Shown one piece after another: positions 16,633 to 26,083 of a stretch of DNA of 64,000 bases. The stretch spans positions 558,001 to 622,000 of the forward strand of contig NC_003413.1 in the NCBI RefSeq assembly GCF_000007305.1, written 5' to 3'. The position numbers and the translations under genes are program-made. Source of the DNA: Pyrococcus furiosus DSM 3638 (GTDB lineage Archaea > Methanobacteriota_B > Thermococci > Thermococcales > Thermococcaceae). The notes beneath the pieces are model-generated. The model had not been told where the DNA came from, did no database searches, and saw nothing but the letters and a program-made list of their open reading frames with translations. Numbering within the stretch: the stretch's first letter is position 1; each line of letters starts with the position of its first letter.

Positions 16633-17520
16633 ATGGAAGAGAGTGGGGAAAGGCTCAAAAGAAGAATGATAATTTCCTTTGCCCTCAATATGGGGATAGC
16701 CTTAGTTGAAATCATTGGAGGCATAGTTTCCAGAAGTTTAGCCTTGTTTAGTGATTCCCTTCACAATTTCAGCGATTCTATGAGCATACTAACAAGCTAC
16801 ATTGCCATAAAAATAGGAGAAAGAGAGAAAAACGAGAAATATACTTTCGGGTATAAAAGGGCCGAAATTCTGGTCGCATTTGTAAATTCAGCAATTCTTG
16901 TGGGAGTTGCCCTTTTCCTCATAGTAGAAGCATATAAGAGATTCAAGACTCCTGAACCGATTAATGGGCCTTTAATGTTCTCAGTTGCTTTGATTGGCTT
17001 TCTAGCTAATTTGATTTCCGTTCTTCTCCTTCACGAGCATTCTCACGAGAACATCAACGTTCGTTCCGCCTATCTCCATCTCCTAAGCGATACCTTGTCA
17101 TCAGTAGCTGTTGTTCTGGGGGGTATTGCAATAATCAAGTGGAATGCCATTTGGGTTGATCCTCTCCTTAGCGCGCTAATCTCAATTTACATCCTTCGCG
17201 AAGCTTATGAAATTCTCAAGGAAAGCGTTGAAGTGCTTATGGAAGCTTCTCCTAATCTAGATTTCAATGAGATAAAGAGGGAAATTGAAAGCATTCCAGG
17301 GGTTAAGAATGCTCATCACTTTCATGCCTGGAGGGTGGGAGAAAAGGAGGTTCACTTTGAGTGCCATGTTGAAGTTAATGACATGTTGATAAGTGAGGCC
17401 CAGCAAATAATAGATGTTATCGCGGAGAGGCTTAGAAGATTTGGAATAACCCATGTAACTGTCCAGCTTGAGGCGGGAAGATGTAAAGAAAAGGGCATGA
17501 TCTGTGATGAGGGTGTTTAA
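16633..17520 (+). CDS. Cation diffusion facilitator (CDF) transporter
   Basis: CDF proteins export divalent metals such as Zn2+, Co2+, Fe2+ or Mn2+ in exchange for protons. The 295-residue protein has six hydrophobic segments and the metal sites SDSLHNFSD (helix 2) and HLLSDTLSS (helix 5). A cytosolic His-rich loop LLHEHSHENINV follows helix 4, and a C-terminal ferredoxin-like domain begins near residue 205 (IPGVKNAHHFHAW). ATG 16633 follows GTGGAGAAGCA and is preferred to the upstream TTG. The gene is divergent from the SDR gene. Confidence 0.92.
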   Translation: MEESGERLKRRMIISFALNMGIALVEIIGGIVSRSLALFSDSLHNFSDSMSILTSYIAIKIGEREKNEKYTFGYKRAEILVAFVNSAILVGVALFLIVEAYKRFKTPEPINGPLMFSVALIGFLANLISVLLLHEHSHENINVRSAYLHLLSDTLSSVAVVLGGIAIIKWNAIWVDPLLSALISIYILREAYEILKESVEVLMEASPNLDFNEIKREIESIPGVKNAHHFHAWRVGEKEVHFECHVEVNDMLISEAQQIIDVIAERLRRFGITHVTVQLEAGRCKEKGMICDEGV

Positions 17521-17610
17521 CCAAAGGTTGAAAATCCCCCTTCTGTTTCTAACTTTTGGTTTTAGAAACCTATAAAGGCTCCAAATTCGGAGATGTATCT
17601 GGGGGAGAGA

Positions 17611-19932
17611 ATGAAAGCTTATAGAATTCACGTTCAGGGAATAGTTCAGGCCGTGGGATTTAGGCCCTTCGTTTATAGAATAGCTCATGCTCACAACTTG
17701 AGGGGATACGTTAGGAACTTAGGCGATGCTGGAGTTGAAATTGTTGTCGAGGGAAGGGAGGAAGACATAGAGGCATTCATCAAGGATTTATACAAGAAGA
17801 AACCCCCACTTGCAAGGATTGATAAGGTTGAGAGGGAGGAAATTCCTCTTCAGGGCTTTGACAGATTTTACATAGAGAAAAGCTCGACGGAAAAGAAGGG
17901 GGAGGGAGATTCAATAATCCCTCCGGACATAGCTATTTGTGAGGACTGTCTTAGGGAGTTATTTAATCCAACTGACAAGCGCTACATGTATCCTTTCATA
18001 GTATGTACAAACTGTGGGCCGAGGTTCACGATAATTGAAGATCTTCCCTACGATAGGGAGAACACAGCGATGAGAGAATTCCCGATGTGCGAGTTCTGTA
18101 GGAGTGAATACGAGGATCCCCTGAATAGGAGGTATCATGCAGAGCCGGTTGCATGTCCAACTTGTGGGCCGAGCTATAGGCTTTACACGAGCGATGGAAA
18201 TGAGATAATTGGAGACCCCCTGAGAAAGGCGGCAAAACTAATCGATAAGGGATACATAGTTGCGATAAAGGGTATAGGTGGAATTCATTTGGCCTGCGAT
18301 GCTACAAGAGAGGATGTGGTGGCCGAGCTTAGGAAGAGGATTTTTAGGCCTCAGAAGCCTTTCGCCATTATGGCCAAAGATTTAGAAACTGTAAGGACTT
18401 TTGCCTATATTTCTCCCGAAGAGGAGGAAGAATTAACAAGCTATAGAAGGCCAATAGTGGCTTTGAAGAAGAAGGAGCCCTTCCCACTTCCCGAAAACCT
18501 CGCTCCTGGGCTTCACACAATTGGGGTAATGCTTCCCTATGCTGGAACCCACTACATATTATTCCACTGGAGCAAGACTCCAGTTTACGTTATGACTTCC
18601 GCAAACTTCCCAGGGATGCCGATGATAAAGGACAATGAAGAGGCATTTGAAAAGCTTAGGGACGTTGCTGACTACCTCTTGCTCCACAATAGGAGAATTC
18701 CAAATAGAGCTGACGATAGCGTTGTTCGCTTTGTAGATGGTAGAAGAGCTGTTATTAGGAGGAGCAGAGGATTTGTTCCACTTGGAATAGAGATTCCATT
18801 TGAGTACAAAGGATTGGCAGTTGGTGCTGAGTTAATGAATGCTTTCGGAGTTGTTAAGAATGGAAAAGTTTATCCAAGTCAGTACATAGGGGATACATCA
18901 AAGATTGAAGTTTTAGAGTTTATGAGGGAAGCCGTGAGGCACTTCTTCAAGATATTGAGAGTTGATAACTTAGATCTAGTTGTTGCAGATTTGCATCCAA
19001 GCTACAACACAACTAAGCTGGGAATGGAGATCGCTGAGGAATTTGGGGCAGAATTCCTTCAAGTTCAACATCACTACGCTCACGTGGCCTCTGTAATGGC
19101 TGAGCACAACTTGGAGGAAGTTGTTGGAATTGCTCTAGATGGTGTTGGGTATGGAACCGACGGAAAAACTTGGGGTGGGGAAGTAATATATCTAAGCTAT
19201 GAAGATGTGGAGAGGTTGGCCCACATAGAGTATTATCCACTCCCAGGAGGGGATTTGGCCAGCTACTATCCCTTGAGGGCCTTAATTGGAATACTCAGCT
19301 TAAACCACGACTTAGAGGAAGTTGAGAAAATCATAAGGGAGTTCTGTCCAAATGCAATAAAGAGCTTAAAGTATGGGGAAACAGAGTTTAGGGTAATTAT
19401 GAGGCAACTCAGCAGCGGGATAAACGTTGCCTATGCCTCTTCAACGGGAAGGGTGCTTGATGCCTTCTCGGTACTTTTGAACGTTTCCTACAGGAGGCAC
19501 TATGAGGGAGAGCCTGCGATGAAGCTGGAGAGCTTTGCATACCAAGGAAAGAACGATCTAAAGCTCACGGCTCCAATTGAAGGTGAGGAAATAAAGGTTT
19601 CAGAGTTGTTTGAGGAAGTTCTTGAGCTGATGGGCAAGGCCAATCCTAAAGACATAGCTTACTCCGTTCACTTAGCCTTAGCTAGGGCATTTGCTGAAGT
19701 TAGCGTGGAGAAAGCTAAGGAGTTTGGAGCTAAAACTGTCGTTTTGGGTGGGGGAGTAGGGTACAATGAGCTAATAGTTAAGACGATAAGAAAGATAGTA
19801 GAGGGGAGAGGGCTAAGGTTCTTAACAACTTACGAAGTTCCCAGGGGAGATAATGGAATTAATGTAGGCCAGGCCTTCCTGGGAGGATTGTACTTGGAAG
19901 GATACTTAAATAGGGAAGATTTGAGCATTTAG
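17611..19932 (+). CDS. hypF: Carbamoyltransferase HypF
   Basis: HypF makes the thiocyanate on HypE that becomes the CN ligands of the NiFe-hydrogenase active site. The 773-residue protein has all its domains in order. These are acylphosphatase (residues 1-90, VQGIVQAVGFRPFVYRIA), two zinc fingers (about 110-185, CEDC/CTNC and CEFC/CPTC), a YrdC-like domain (about 195-385) and a Kae1-like carbamoyltransferase domain with VQHHYAHVASV and ALDGVGYG. I prefer ATG 17611, which follows GGGGGAGAGA, to the ATG at 17593. It acts with HypC and HypD encoded about 8 kb upstream. Confidence 0.97.
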   Translation: MKAYRIHVQGIVQAVGFRPFVYRIAHAHNLRGYVRNLGDAGVEIVVEGREEDIEAFIKDLYKKKPPLARIDKVEREEIPLQGFDRFYIEKSSTEKKGEGDSIIPPDIAICEDCLRELFNPTDKRYMYPFIVCTNCGPRFTIIEDLPYDRENTAMREFPMCEFCRSEYEDPLNRRYHAEPVACPTCGPSYRLYTSDGNEIIGDPLRKAAKLIDKGYIVAIKGIGGIHLACDATREDVVAELRKRIFRPQKPFAIMAKDLETVRTFAYISPEEEEELTSYRRPIVALKKKEPFPLPENLAPGLHTIGVMLPYAGTHYILFHWSKTPVYVMTSANFPGMPMIKDNEEAFEKLRDVADYLLLHNRRIPNRADDSVVRFVDGRRAVIRRSRGFVPLGIEIPFEYKGLAVGAELMNAFGVVKNGKVYPSQYIGDTSKIEVLEFMREAVRHFFKILRVDNLDLVVADLHPSYNTTKLGMEIAEEFGAEFLQVQHHYAHVASVMAEHNLEEVVGIALDGVGYGTDGKTWGGEVIYLSYEDVERLAHIEYYPLPGGDLASYYPLRALIGILSLNHDLEEVEKIIREFCPNAIKSLKYGETEFRVIMRQLSSGINVAYASSTGRVLDAFSVLLNVSYRRHYEGEPAMKLESFAYQGKNDLKLTAPIEGEEIKVSELFEEVLELMGKANPKDIAYSVHLALARAFAEVSVEKAKEFGAKTVVLGGGVGYNELIVKTIRKIVEGRGLRFLTTYEVPRGDNGINVGQAFLGGLYLEGYLNREDLSI

Positions 19933-19962
19933 TTTGTCTCTACCTAGGCCTTCCTTTTTTTC

Positions 19963-20865
19963 TTAAATTATTCCATACATATTTTGCAGGTCTTGGGATA
20001 TACTAATAGCGTTCTCCTTAATTACATTCACGAGCAGTTCTTGGACTTCTTCTGAAAATATTGTTTTTCTTCTTTTTGTGTTGGCTAGATTTTCTAGTAT
20101 CTCCTTGGATATGCTTAATCCATAATCAGATCCAGTAGCCACGCTCTTATCAATTTCATATAAAGCCCTTAGTTCTCTGAAGTTTGGTTTAACTGTTAAC
20201 TTTCCGCTCTCGCGCTTGACATCCAAATAAAGTCCTGACAGACCATAAAACGCTACATCTACCAATCCGATGTATTCTTTTTTTCCACTGTAGGCTTGGG
20301 CCTCTTCAATAAACTTTATGCTTTCCAACATGTTAGACAGACCAATAATAAGAGAATTGCTTCTTTGATCCGATAAATAGCCTAGAATAGCCTTTTTTAC
20401 ACCCTTATAGTCCTCTACTCCGTTGAGAGTACACCTATAAACAAAGCGAGCAGGTGTGTCTACTAACAATCCTCCGAGAAGATATACCTTTAATTTCTCT
20501 GAGGGGCTTAAGTCCTTAAAATTCTCTTCCAGCAATGAAGCGAGTTTAGTTTTTCTCACATACCATGAATTCTCTATAATCTTTACATCTAGTAATCCAA
20601 AGTTCCACAGTAGTAACATAATGCTCTTTATTCTAGGGGATCCAATTTTAGATCTCGACACTGTCTTAATTTTATTGAAACTTATTTTTGCGTAATTTTT
20701 CCTTATTGTTTCTATTTTTGATCCTTCTGGGGCATAGGGAGCCAGGGTTATTAGAGTGTCGACTAATTTTTCTATTTCTTTAAGTCTTTTGGTGACTTTC
20801 TTAGTTTTTAGATATTTTAAAGCTTGTAGATATGAGACACTTCCCTTAATTCCTACTACTTTCAT
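19963..20865 (-). CDS. Unknown protein, 300 aa, divergent from a P-loop ATPase
   Basis: I do not recognise a family. The product is basic in its N-terminal third (LKTKKVTKRLKEIEKL), mostly helical, with no signal peptide. The region KIGSPRIKSIMLLLWNFG followed by ENSWYVRKTKLASLL looks like a winged-helix fold, so DNA binding is possible. ATG 20865 gives six bases after GGAGGG; the ATG at 20871 would touch that ribosome site. A perfect 8-7-8 inverted repeat lies 20 bp upstream, between this gene and the divergent ATPase, so the two may be co-regulated and act together. Confidence 0.65.
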   Translation of the reverse strand: MKVVGIKGSVSYLQALKYLKTKKVTKRLKEIEKLVDTLITLAPYAPEGSKIETIRKNYAKISFNKIKTVSRSKIGSPRIKSIMLLLWNFGLLDVKIIENSWYVRKTKLASLLEENFKDLSPSEKLKVYLLGGLLVDTPARFVYRCTLNGVEDYKGVKKAILGYLSDQRSNSLIIGLSNMLESIKFIEEAQAYSGKKEYIGLVDVAFYGLSGLYLDVKRESGKLTVKPNFRELRALYEIDKSVATGSDYGLSISKEILENLANTKRRKTIFSEEVQELLVNVIKENAISISQDLQNMYGII

Positions 20866-20884
20866 CGACATCCCTCCGTTTTCC

Positions 20885-20907
20885 TAAATTCCATGTCTAG
20901 GAATTTA
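20885..20907. promoter_or_regulatory. Perfect 8-7-8 inverted repeat in a divergent promoter
   Basis: TAAATTCC (20885-20892) and GGAATTTA (20900-20907) flank ATGTCTA. The repeat lies between the unknown protein gene and the IS-broken ATPase, upstream of a TATA-like GTATTTAAGAG, so it may be an operator for both. Confidence 0.5.
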
Positions 20908-21447
20908 ACTCTATCGGAAAGTATTTAAGAGCTATTATAACAATAGTTAGTTATGAGGTGAATTACCATGACGCCCATGGAGACATCTAATGAGCAAATT
21001 TATAATATCTATCTTCCTAAGGTAGCAGAAGAGTCTCCTATCGATTCTTTAGAAAAAATTGAACCTGTTGGTAAGATTAGAAATTACATCGACATAAGTT
21101 TTGAAGGTATCAAGCGGGTCGAAAATGGAGTCTCAGCATTTTATCCCATGGCAATCTTTGGATACTATGGGAGCGGAAAAACATTCTTTGTGAGAAAGCT
21201 ATCGGAGAAGATAGTGAAAGAGTTGGAAAGAACTATACCTTTGCACTTTTATCTAGGACAGACATCTTATTTCGACTTGATTAAATTTGTGGACGAACTG
21301 ATAGAAAGTATAGAGGTCTTTATTGAAAGAGGAGACAAAACTAAGGCAACGATAAGTGGATATAATCCAGAAAAGTGGATGAAGTATCTAGAGGTTTTAA
21401 AAGCAGCTAGAGAGAAAATTTCTAATGAGGAGGCAGAAAAAAGCAAT

Positions 21448-21455
21448 GTGGAAGC
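21448..21455. repeat. Left 8-bp target-site duplication (GTGGAAGC)
   Basis: GTGGAAGC at 21448-21455 is repeated at 22237-22244, directly outside the two IS ends. Eight bp is the IS6-family norm. Confidence 0.93.
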
Positions 21456-22236
21456 GATACTGTTAGGATAAGCTGTGGGGTGTCAGGTTTAAGTTACTGG
21501 CAGTACTTTAGAAAAAGAAGGGGGAACATGAAGTCTGAAACCATTATTTACTGGGTGGTTTCAGCCTTAAAACCCTTTCGTCGCAACAAAATCCCACCAG
21601 AAAAGAAAATCAGGGGAGTAGAATTATACCTGCGAGGCCTCAGTTACCGGCAAACCGCCAGAATACTCAAAATCAGTCACGTAACAGTCTGGGAGGCAGT
21701 CCAAAAACTCGCAGAAGCAGTTTACAAGCCAAAAATCCTCGCAGTCAAAAAACAGCGAAACTTCATCGCAGTTGACGAAACAGTAATAAAAATCAACGGG
21801 AAGAAAAGATACCTCTGGGCTGCAATTGACGTTGAGAGCAAGGAAGTTTTAGCAGTCTGGATTACGACTGTTAGAAACTGGTGGGTTGCCAGGGATTTCA
21901 TTCTGGTTGTTTTAAAGTCGTGTGAAGGGCAGCCTGTCTTTCTGGTTGACAGGGCGAGCTGGTATAAGTCTGCTTTTAAGAGTTTGAGGTTGGGTTATCT
22001 GCATGTGACTTTCGGGCCGAGGAACAGTGTTGAGCGCTGGTTTAGGACTGTTAAAGAGAGAACAAAGCGTTTCTGGAATAACTTCAGGGCTAGAGACTGG
22101 AGGAGGGTTCATAGGTTTGTTTTTCTGTTTGCCTTCTGGTATAATTTTGTCAGAATTCATTCTAGTTTTGGTGATCCGCCTGGTGATGTTACTGAATGGC
22201 TTCAGGAGGTGATGCCCCAGTTATCCTAACAGTATC
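21456..22236 (+). mobile_element. IS6-family insertion sequence (ISPfu1/2/5 type), 781 bp
   Basis: The ends carry the inverted repeat GATACTGTTAGGATAA (left, from 21456; right, reading back from 22236) and are flanked by an 8-bp direct repeat. The single intact transposase gene inside has all its catalytic residues, so the element may be active. The ISPfu naming is from memory. Confidence 0.93.
21528..22229 (+). CDS. IS6-family transposase
   Basis: The 233-residue transposase has an N-terminal helix-turn-helix (LYLRGLSYRQTARILKIS) and the DDE residues: D in FIAVDETVIK, D in VFLVDRASWY and E in GPRNSVERWFRTVK. ATG 21528 follows AAGGGGGAAC; an upstream in-frame start at 21480 lacks a ribosome site. 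It is intact and ends 7 bp before the right end of the element. The codon usage and basic composition are typical of these elements in Pyrococcus. Confidence 0.93.
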   Translation: MKSETIIYWVVSALKPFRRNKIPPEKKIRGVELYLRGLSYRQTARILKISHVTVWEAVQKLAEAVYKPKILAVKKQRNFIAVDETVIKINGKKRYLWAAIDVESKEVLAVWITTVRNWWVARDFILVVLKSCEGQPVFLVDRASWYKSAFKSLRLGYLHVTFGPRNSVERWFRTVKERTKRFWNNFRARDWRRVHRFVFLFAFWYNFVRIHSSFGDPPGDVTEWLQEVMPQLS

Positions 22237-22244
22237 GTGGAAGC
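22237..22244. repeat. Right 8-bp target-site duplication (GTGGAAGC)
   Basis: This is the second copy of the duplication made by insertion of the IS6-family element. It should be removed when rebuilding the ATPase gene. Confidence 0.93.
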
Positions 22245-23203
22245 ATTCATAAAATTCTTAAATGAGATTAACCATGCTGGGTACTATCCCTTTGTATTCT
22301 TCGATGAATTTGAAACAGTCTGGATTGGTGGAGTCCTCCAAGATGATAGGAGCTATAGGGTTTTTGTAGACTTTTCCAGTAGATTATTCGAGATGATAAG
22401 AGGAAAGGCGTACTCTGGAGGAATATGCTTTGTTCTAACGAAACCAGTTAGAGAACTTATTAGAGAGGCAGCCTCCATGAATCCTAGACTGGTAAGAGAA
22501 CTTAACGAGGCCTTCGGAACAAGTCTTGTAGATTATCCAGAGATGTATCCGTTAGAGAGAGAACCAGCCAGAGAAACTTTGAATATATTTAACATTAATT
22601 GGAGTTATGAGGATCTTGAACTATTGTCTAAAAAGTACAACCTAGTAATTCATGAGGATATTCTAATGGCAATTTCAAGAGTTCTCCCAACTCCAAGAGC
22701 CGTTATAAATATCTACTACAAGCTATTAGCAATTAACAGGAGTAATATAACATCCCCGACGATTTTTGGAAAACTAGCGGAGGACAAACTAGACATATTC
22801 ATAAATAAAGTAATCTCAGAATTTGTTGCTCCAAATTCAAAATGGCACTTAATATTCAAAACGCTAGTTGAGAATGGCATCCTCTATGTCTACTCAAGAG
22901 ATTGGGAGACAATTAAGAAAATAGCCGCCCTACTTGAAGTTTCAGCTTCCGATGAAAAGAAGCTTGTACAAAAGGTCAAAAACTACCTCAATAAATTAAG
23001 AGATTTAGGTCTATACGAGTATAACAAACCGTATTCAACTTATCTAATCTCTCCAGATGTGCTAGCGTTCCTTCTAGGAATTGAAAAATTACCAGATGGA
23101 AGAAAAGCAAACGAAGACACACTAAAATTGAAAGTAAAAGCAAAGATAGAAGAAAGAAAAAAGAAAAAGCAGATGTATAGAGAGAGTAAAGTGATATCTT
23201 AAA

Positions 23204-23260
23204 GACTCAGCGATGGGCCAGCTTCATCACCGCTCAGTCGGGGCTAATCTACATCATCGC
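23204..23260 (-). ncRNA. C/D-box small RNA (2'-O-methylation guide)
   Basis: On the minus strand, reading from 23260: C box ATGATGT (23257-23251), 13-nt spacer, D' box CTGA (23237-23234), 3-nt spacer, C' box GTGATGA (23230-23224), 13-nt spacer, D box CTGA (23210-23207). This is the standard archaeal box C/D layout with two equal guides. Only the last base of box C differs from RTGATGA. By the N+5 rule both guides would direct methylation of a G, in targets reading CGAUGGGCCAGCU (D guide) and UCGGGGCUAAUCU (D' guide). I could not identify the target RNA. The RNA begins directly after the stop codon of the SNF2 helicase gene and may be cut from its transcript. Confidence 0.85.
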
Positions 23261-26083
23261 CTAGCTTAACTTAAGTAAATGCCTATCTTTCTTCTTTATC
23301 TCAATGTTGATATTAACCTCAACATCTTCCCCATTCTTAACCACGAATACTCTTCTATCCTGGGAAAATGGTTTGTAAATTTTTACAATTACGGGGTCTT
23401 TGGCAATGTTCGAGACTATGTATATCCAGTACTTATCTTCATTTTTTTGTGCGAACTCAAATTCCTTTTCCGTTAACTCCGCAAGTAGGAGCATTGGATA
23501 GTGGCCTTTGACCTCTATGTACTTCTCTTCACCATCTGTAAAGGCCCTTATGTCATAGTGCTCCCTTAAAGATACGTCCTCAACGTTATATCCTCTGCTC
23601 TTCTCTAGCTCCATGACTATTTCCATGGCCTTCTTTTCACTCTCAAGGATTTTATCCAGAGGAACAAAGTTCCTTTCGAAGATCTTGAGGTATTCGTTGG
23701 TAGGTAGTTCTATTTTTGTGGAATCTAACCCTAGAACTTCCATAATCTCAGGGGGAACTCTCTTGATGACTTCGAATTCTTCTTCACTTATCCCCTTTAC
23801 CTCGAGGGCTTTCTTTATTTCAACCTTAAGCCTCTTGAAGATTTTACCTTCTTTGATGTTTAAGCTATCGTATTCCAGATACTTCTTCACGATTAAATTG
23901 TATATGTTGTCCATAACTAGCGTCTTAACTTTATAGTCCACCTCTTCACTTGCCCCTCTAACGACCTTGTACTCTTTGGATAGTACCTCACTAATCCTCT
24001 TGAGTAAGTTGAATCCAACAAGGTACTTTCCGTTCTCAGCAAGAATTGGATATCTATAAATTTCTCTCCCATCTTCGTCGTAGAATATGGCATAGTACAC
24101 ATCCATAGAGCCATCATAGCCCTTAACTAATACTCTAATTCCCTCAATCCCCTCGGCTTCTCTTAAAAGTCCTCTCACCAAGCGGAACGGATTTGGAACG
24201 TTCCTATTAACGATTTTCTTTAATACTTCCACATCAGGAGTGTCCTCTAAAATTATCTCGAGCTCTCTCCTTATGCTTCCCGCAGGATTTACAGGAACTG
24301 CTCCCTCCACTTTCTGCTTTAGGATTCTGAGAGTCCTAACTAGAGCCCCGGCATAGCCCTTGAGTTCTCCCTTAATTGAGGCTAGGATAAGCTCATACTC
24401 TGAGACTTCTCTATTTTCTTCCTCGGCACCTTCATTCCATAGATTTTCAAAGTCTCCTTCAAATATTGGCCTTCCAATAATGGGTCCACTTCCCACGGCT
24501 TCCTTTATGTTCATAATCTTTCTATAGAGGTTGTTTAGAACATCCAAGTCCGTTTCCGTTGCAAGAAATATGGTATATGCTTTGGTTTCTCTCGTTTGGT
24601 TGAGCCTCCATATTCTTCCCACCCTCTGTTCGAGCTTTATTGGGCTCCAGGGGGCCTCGTAGTTTATTACAACACTTGCAACGTGCAGGTTAAGTCCTTC
24701 GGATGCAACATCCGTAGAGACTAATAGGTTAGCCCTTTCATGAAACTTGTTGATTTCCCTCTCTATTTCCTCAGATTTCATGCCCCCATGAAGTTTTGCA
24801 ATGTCATCTTTTTCCAAAACAATGCCGTGCTTTCTCCTTAGGATATCTGGTAACCTCTCAAGTACGTATTCGAGGGTATCTCTAAATTCCGTGAATATTA
24901 TGACCTTTTCGCCGTTCCTAATGTGATAAGCAACTATATCGGATATAACCTCAAGCTTGCTATCCTTGCTGCCAATTTTCTTTCCAAGCTCGAGAACTCT
25001 TCTAAGCCTTTCGAGTTGCTCTTCAGTTAAGAATCCCCTATATTCATCTATTATTTTGTGTATCGCATCATCTATCTCGTTAAATTCTTCTATTTCCAAT
25101 TCCTCATACCCCATTCTAAAGATCTTTTCAATGTATGATTCAACGCCTCTGGCTCTTTCTTGCCCACTTATATAAGCGCTTTCAACGATCCTGGTTAGGG
25201 TTTTTAGAGCCGCTTCGTAGCTGGACGAGGCTCTCTTCCTAATGATTACTGCAAGAAGAGTTAAGGGAGAGTAATCAGCTTGATCCTTAATCAGCTCGAA
25301 TAGCGCTCTATTTAACTCTTCAAAGAACTCCCTCTCCTCTCTGCTAACTTCTACCACGACAGCCCCAAAGTGACACTTCTTGAACACTTCTCCTTCAAGT
25401 TCGTTGACAACCTTCTTAGTTCGCCTTAGTACCAATGTCCCTCTTGACTTCATGTAGATCTTCCTTTCGTGCATTGGGGATATTTCCTCTGGTATAGTTG
25501 GGTCGAGGAGCCTAAGCCTCGCAAGGTAATCTCTATTGTTTCCCCTGTGGGGGGTTGCTGAAAGGAATATAACGTTCAAATCCTTGTTCTTGGTTAGTTC
25601 TTTTAAGAACTCATATCTCTGTGTTCCCAGGGTGGCGTTGTGGACTTCGTCAACTATTACTAAATCCCACTTTTGACGGAGTATTTCCTCGGTGTATCTC
25701 TTAGCTAGGTCTATTGATATTATGAAGTACTTCCTCGGCCTTTTCAACTTCCATTCAATTTCGCTACCATTCTCTATCACTTCCGGAGCTTCCTCTAAGA
25801 TCCTCTTTACTTCTTCCCTCCACTGCTCCCTCAGAACTTTTGGAACGACTATCAAGGCTTTCTCAATCTCTCCCCTAAAATCGAGGTACTTGGCTATTAA
25901 AAGAGCTTGAATGGTCTTTCCGAGACCTATCTCATCAGCTATCATTAGCCTCACTGGCCTCATGAGCATGGCATGATAGAGGGTCTGGAACTGATGCTTG
26001 AAAGGAATGATGCCTTTATCAGAATAGGAATAAACAAAAAGGTGGGGGTTGTGGAGGATAACGTCCCTAAACAACCCTTTCAA
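23261..26083 (-). CDS. SNF2-family helicase with C-terminal DUF3883-like nuclease domain
   Basis: The 940-residue protein has SF2/SNF2 motifs: Walker A DEIGLGKT (residues 50-57), DEVH (145-148), FLSATPHRGN (motif III) and the C-terminal helicase half with STDVASEGLNL and QRVGRIWRLNQ. Near residues 843-860, YDIRAF…KYIEVKG has the D…E-V-K pattern of DUF3883, a predicted PD-(D/E)XK-like domain. A translocase-nuclease effector is therefore likely. It starts at TTG 26083, overlapping the previous stop within ATTTGA, with GGAGGTTGAAATGA upstream. It is the last gene of the DUF1156-DUF499 operon, in which this helicase type is a known companion. Confidence 0.88.
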   Translation of the reverse strand: MKGLFRDVILHNPHLFVYSYSDKGIIPFKHQFQTLYHAMLMRPVRLMIADEIGLGKTIQALLIAKYLDFRGEIEKALIVVPKVLREQWREEVKRILEEAPEVIENGSEIEWKLKRPRKYFIISIDLAKRYTEEILRQKWDLVIVDEVHNATLGTQRYEFLKELTKNKDLNVIFLSATPHRGNNRDYLARLRLLDPTIPEEISPMHERKIYMKSRGTLVLRRTKKVVNELEGEVFKKCHFGAVVVEVSREEREFFEELNRALFELIKDQADYSPLTLLAVIIRKRASSSYEAALKTLTRIVESAYISGQERARGVESYIEKIFRMGYEELEIEEFNEIDDAIHKIIDEYRGFLTEEQLERLRRVLELGKKIGSKDSKLEVISDIVAYHIRNGEKVIIFTEFRDTLEYVLERLPDILRRKHGIVLEKDDIAKLHGGMKSEEIEREINKFHERANLLVSTDVASEGLNLHVASVVINYEAPWSPIKLEQRVGRIWRLNQTRETKAYTIFLATETDLDVLNNLYRKIMNIKEAVGSGPIIGRPIFEGDFENLWNEGAEEENREVSEYELILASIKGELKGYAGALVRTLRILKQKVEGAVPVNPAGSIRRELEIILEDTPDVEVLKKIVNRNVPNPFRLVRGLLREAEGIEGIRVLVKGYDGSMDVYYAIFYDEDGREIYRYPILAENGKYLVGFNLLKRISEVLSKEYKVVRGASEEVDYKVKTLVMDNIYNLIVKKYLEYDSLNIKEGKIFKRLKVEIKKALEVKGISEEEFEVIKRVPPEIMEVLGLDSTKIELPTNEYLKIFERNFVPLDKILESEKKAMEIVMELEKSRGYNVEDVSLREHYDIRAFTDGEEKYIEVKGHYPMLLLAELTEKEFEFAQKNEDKYWIYIVSNIAKDPVIVKIYKPFSQDRRVFVVKNGEDVEVNINIEIKKKDRHLLKLS

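Larger units (their letters stand above)
20968..23202 (+). pseudogene. P-loop ATPase of the accessory island, split by an IS6-family element
   Basis: Removing the element and one copy of the 8-bp duplication joins 20968-21455 to 22245-23202 in frame, giving 481 residues through SNVEAFIKFLNEI. The left part holds Walker A (FGYYGSGKT, near residue 70). The right part holds Walker B (YPFVFFDEFETVW) and a C-terminal region that looks like a winged helix (KLVQKVKNYLNKLRDLGLYE). It resembles the large AAA/STAND-like ATPases of archaeal and phage-defence loci, but I cannot name a family. As it stands the ATP site is divided between two open frames, so it is almost certainly inactive. The clean duplication suggests a recent hit. 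Confidence 0.85.

Noticed and set aside
21480-22229. Programmed or intein-like excision explaining the split ATPase
   Set aside because: The inserted DNA has IS6 terminal repeats, an 8-bp target duplication and a DDE transposase, so a plain transposon insertion explains it fully.
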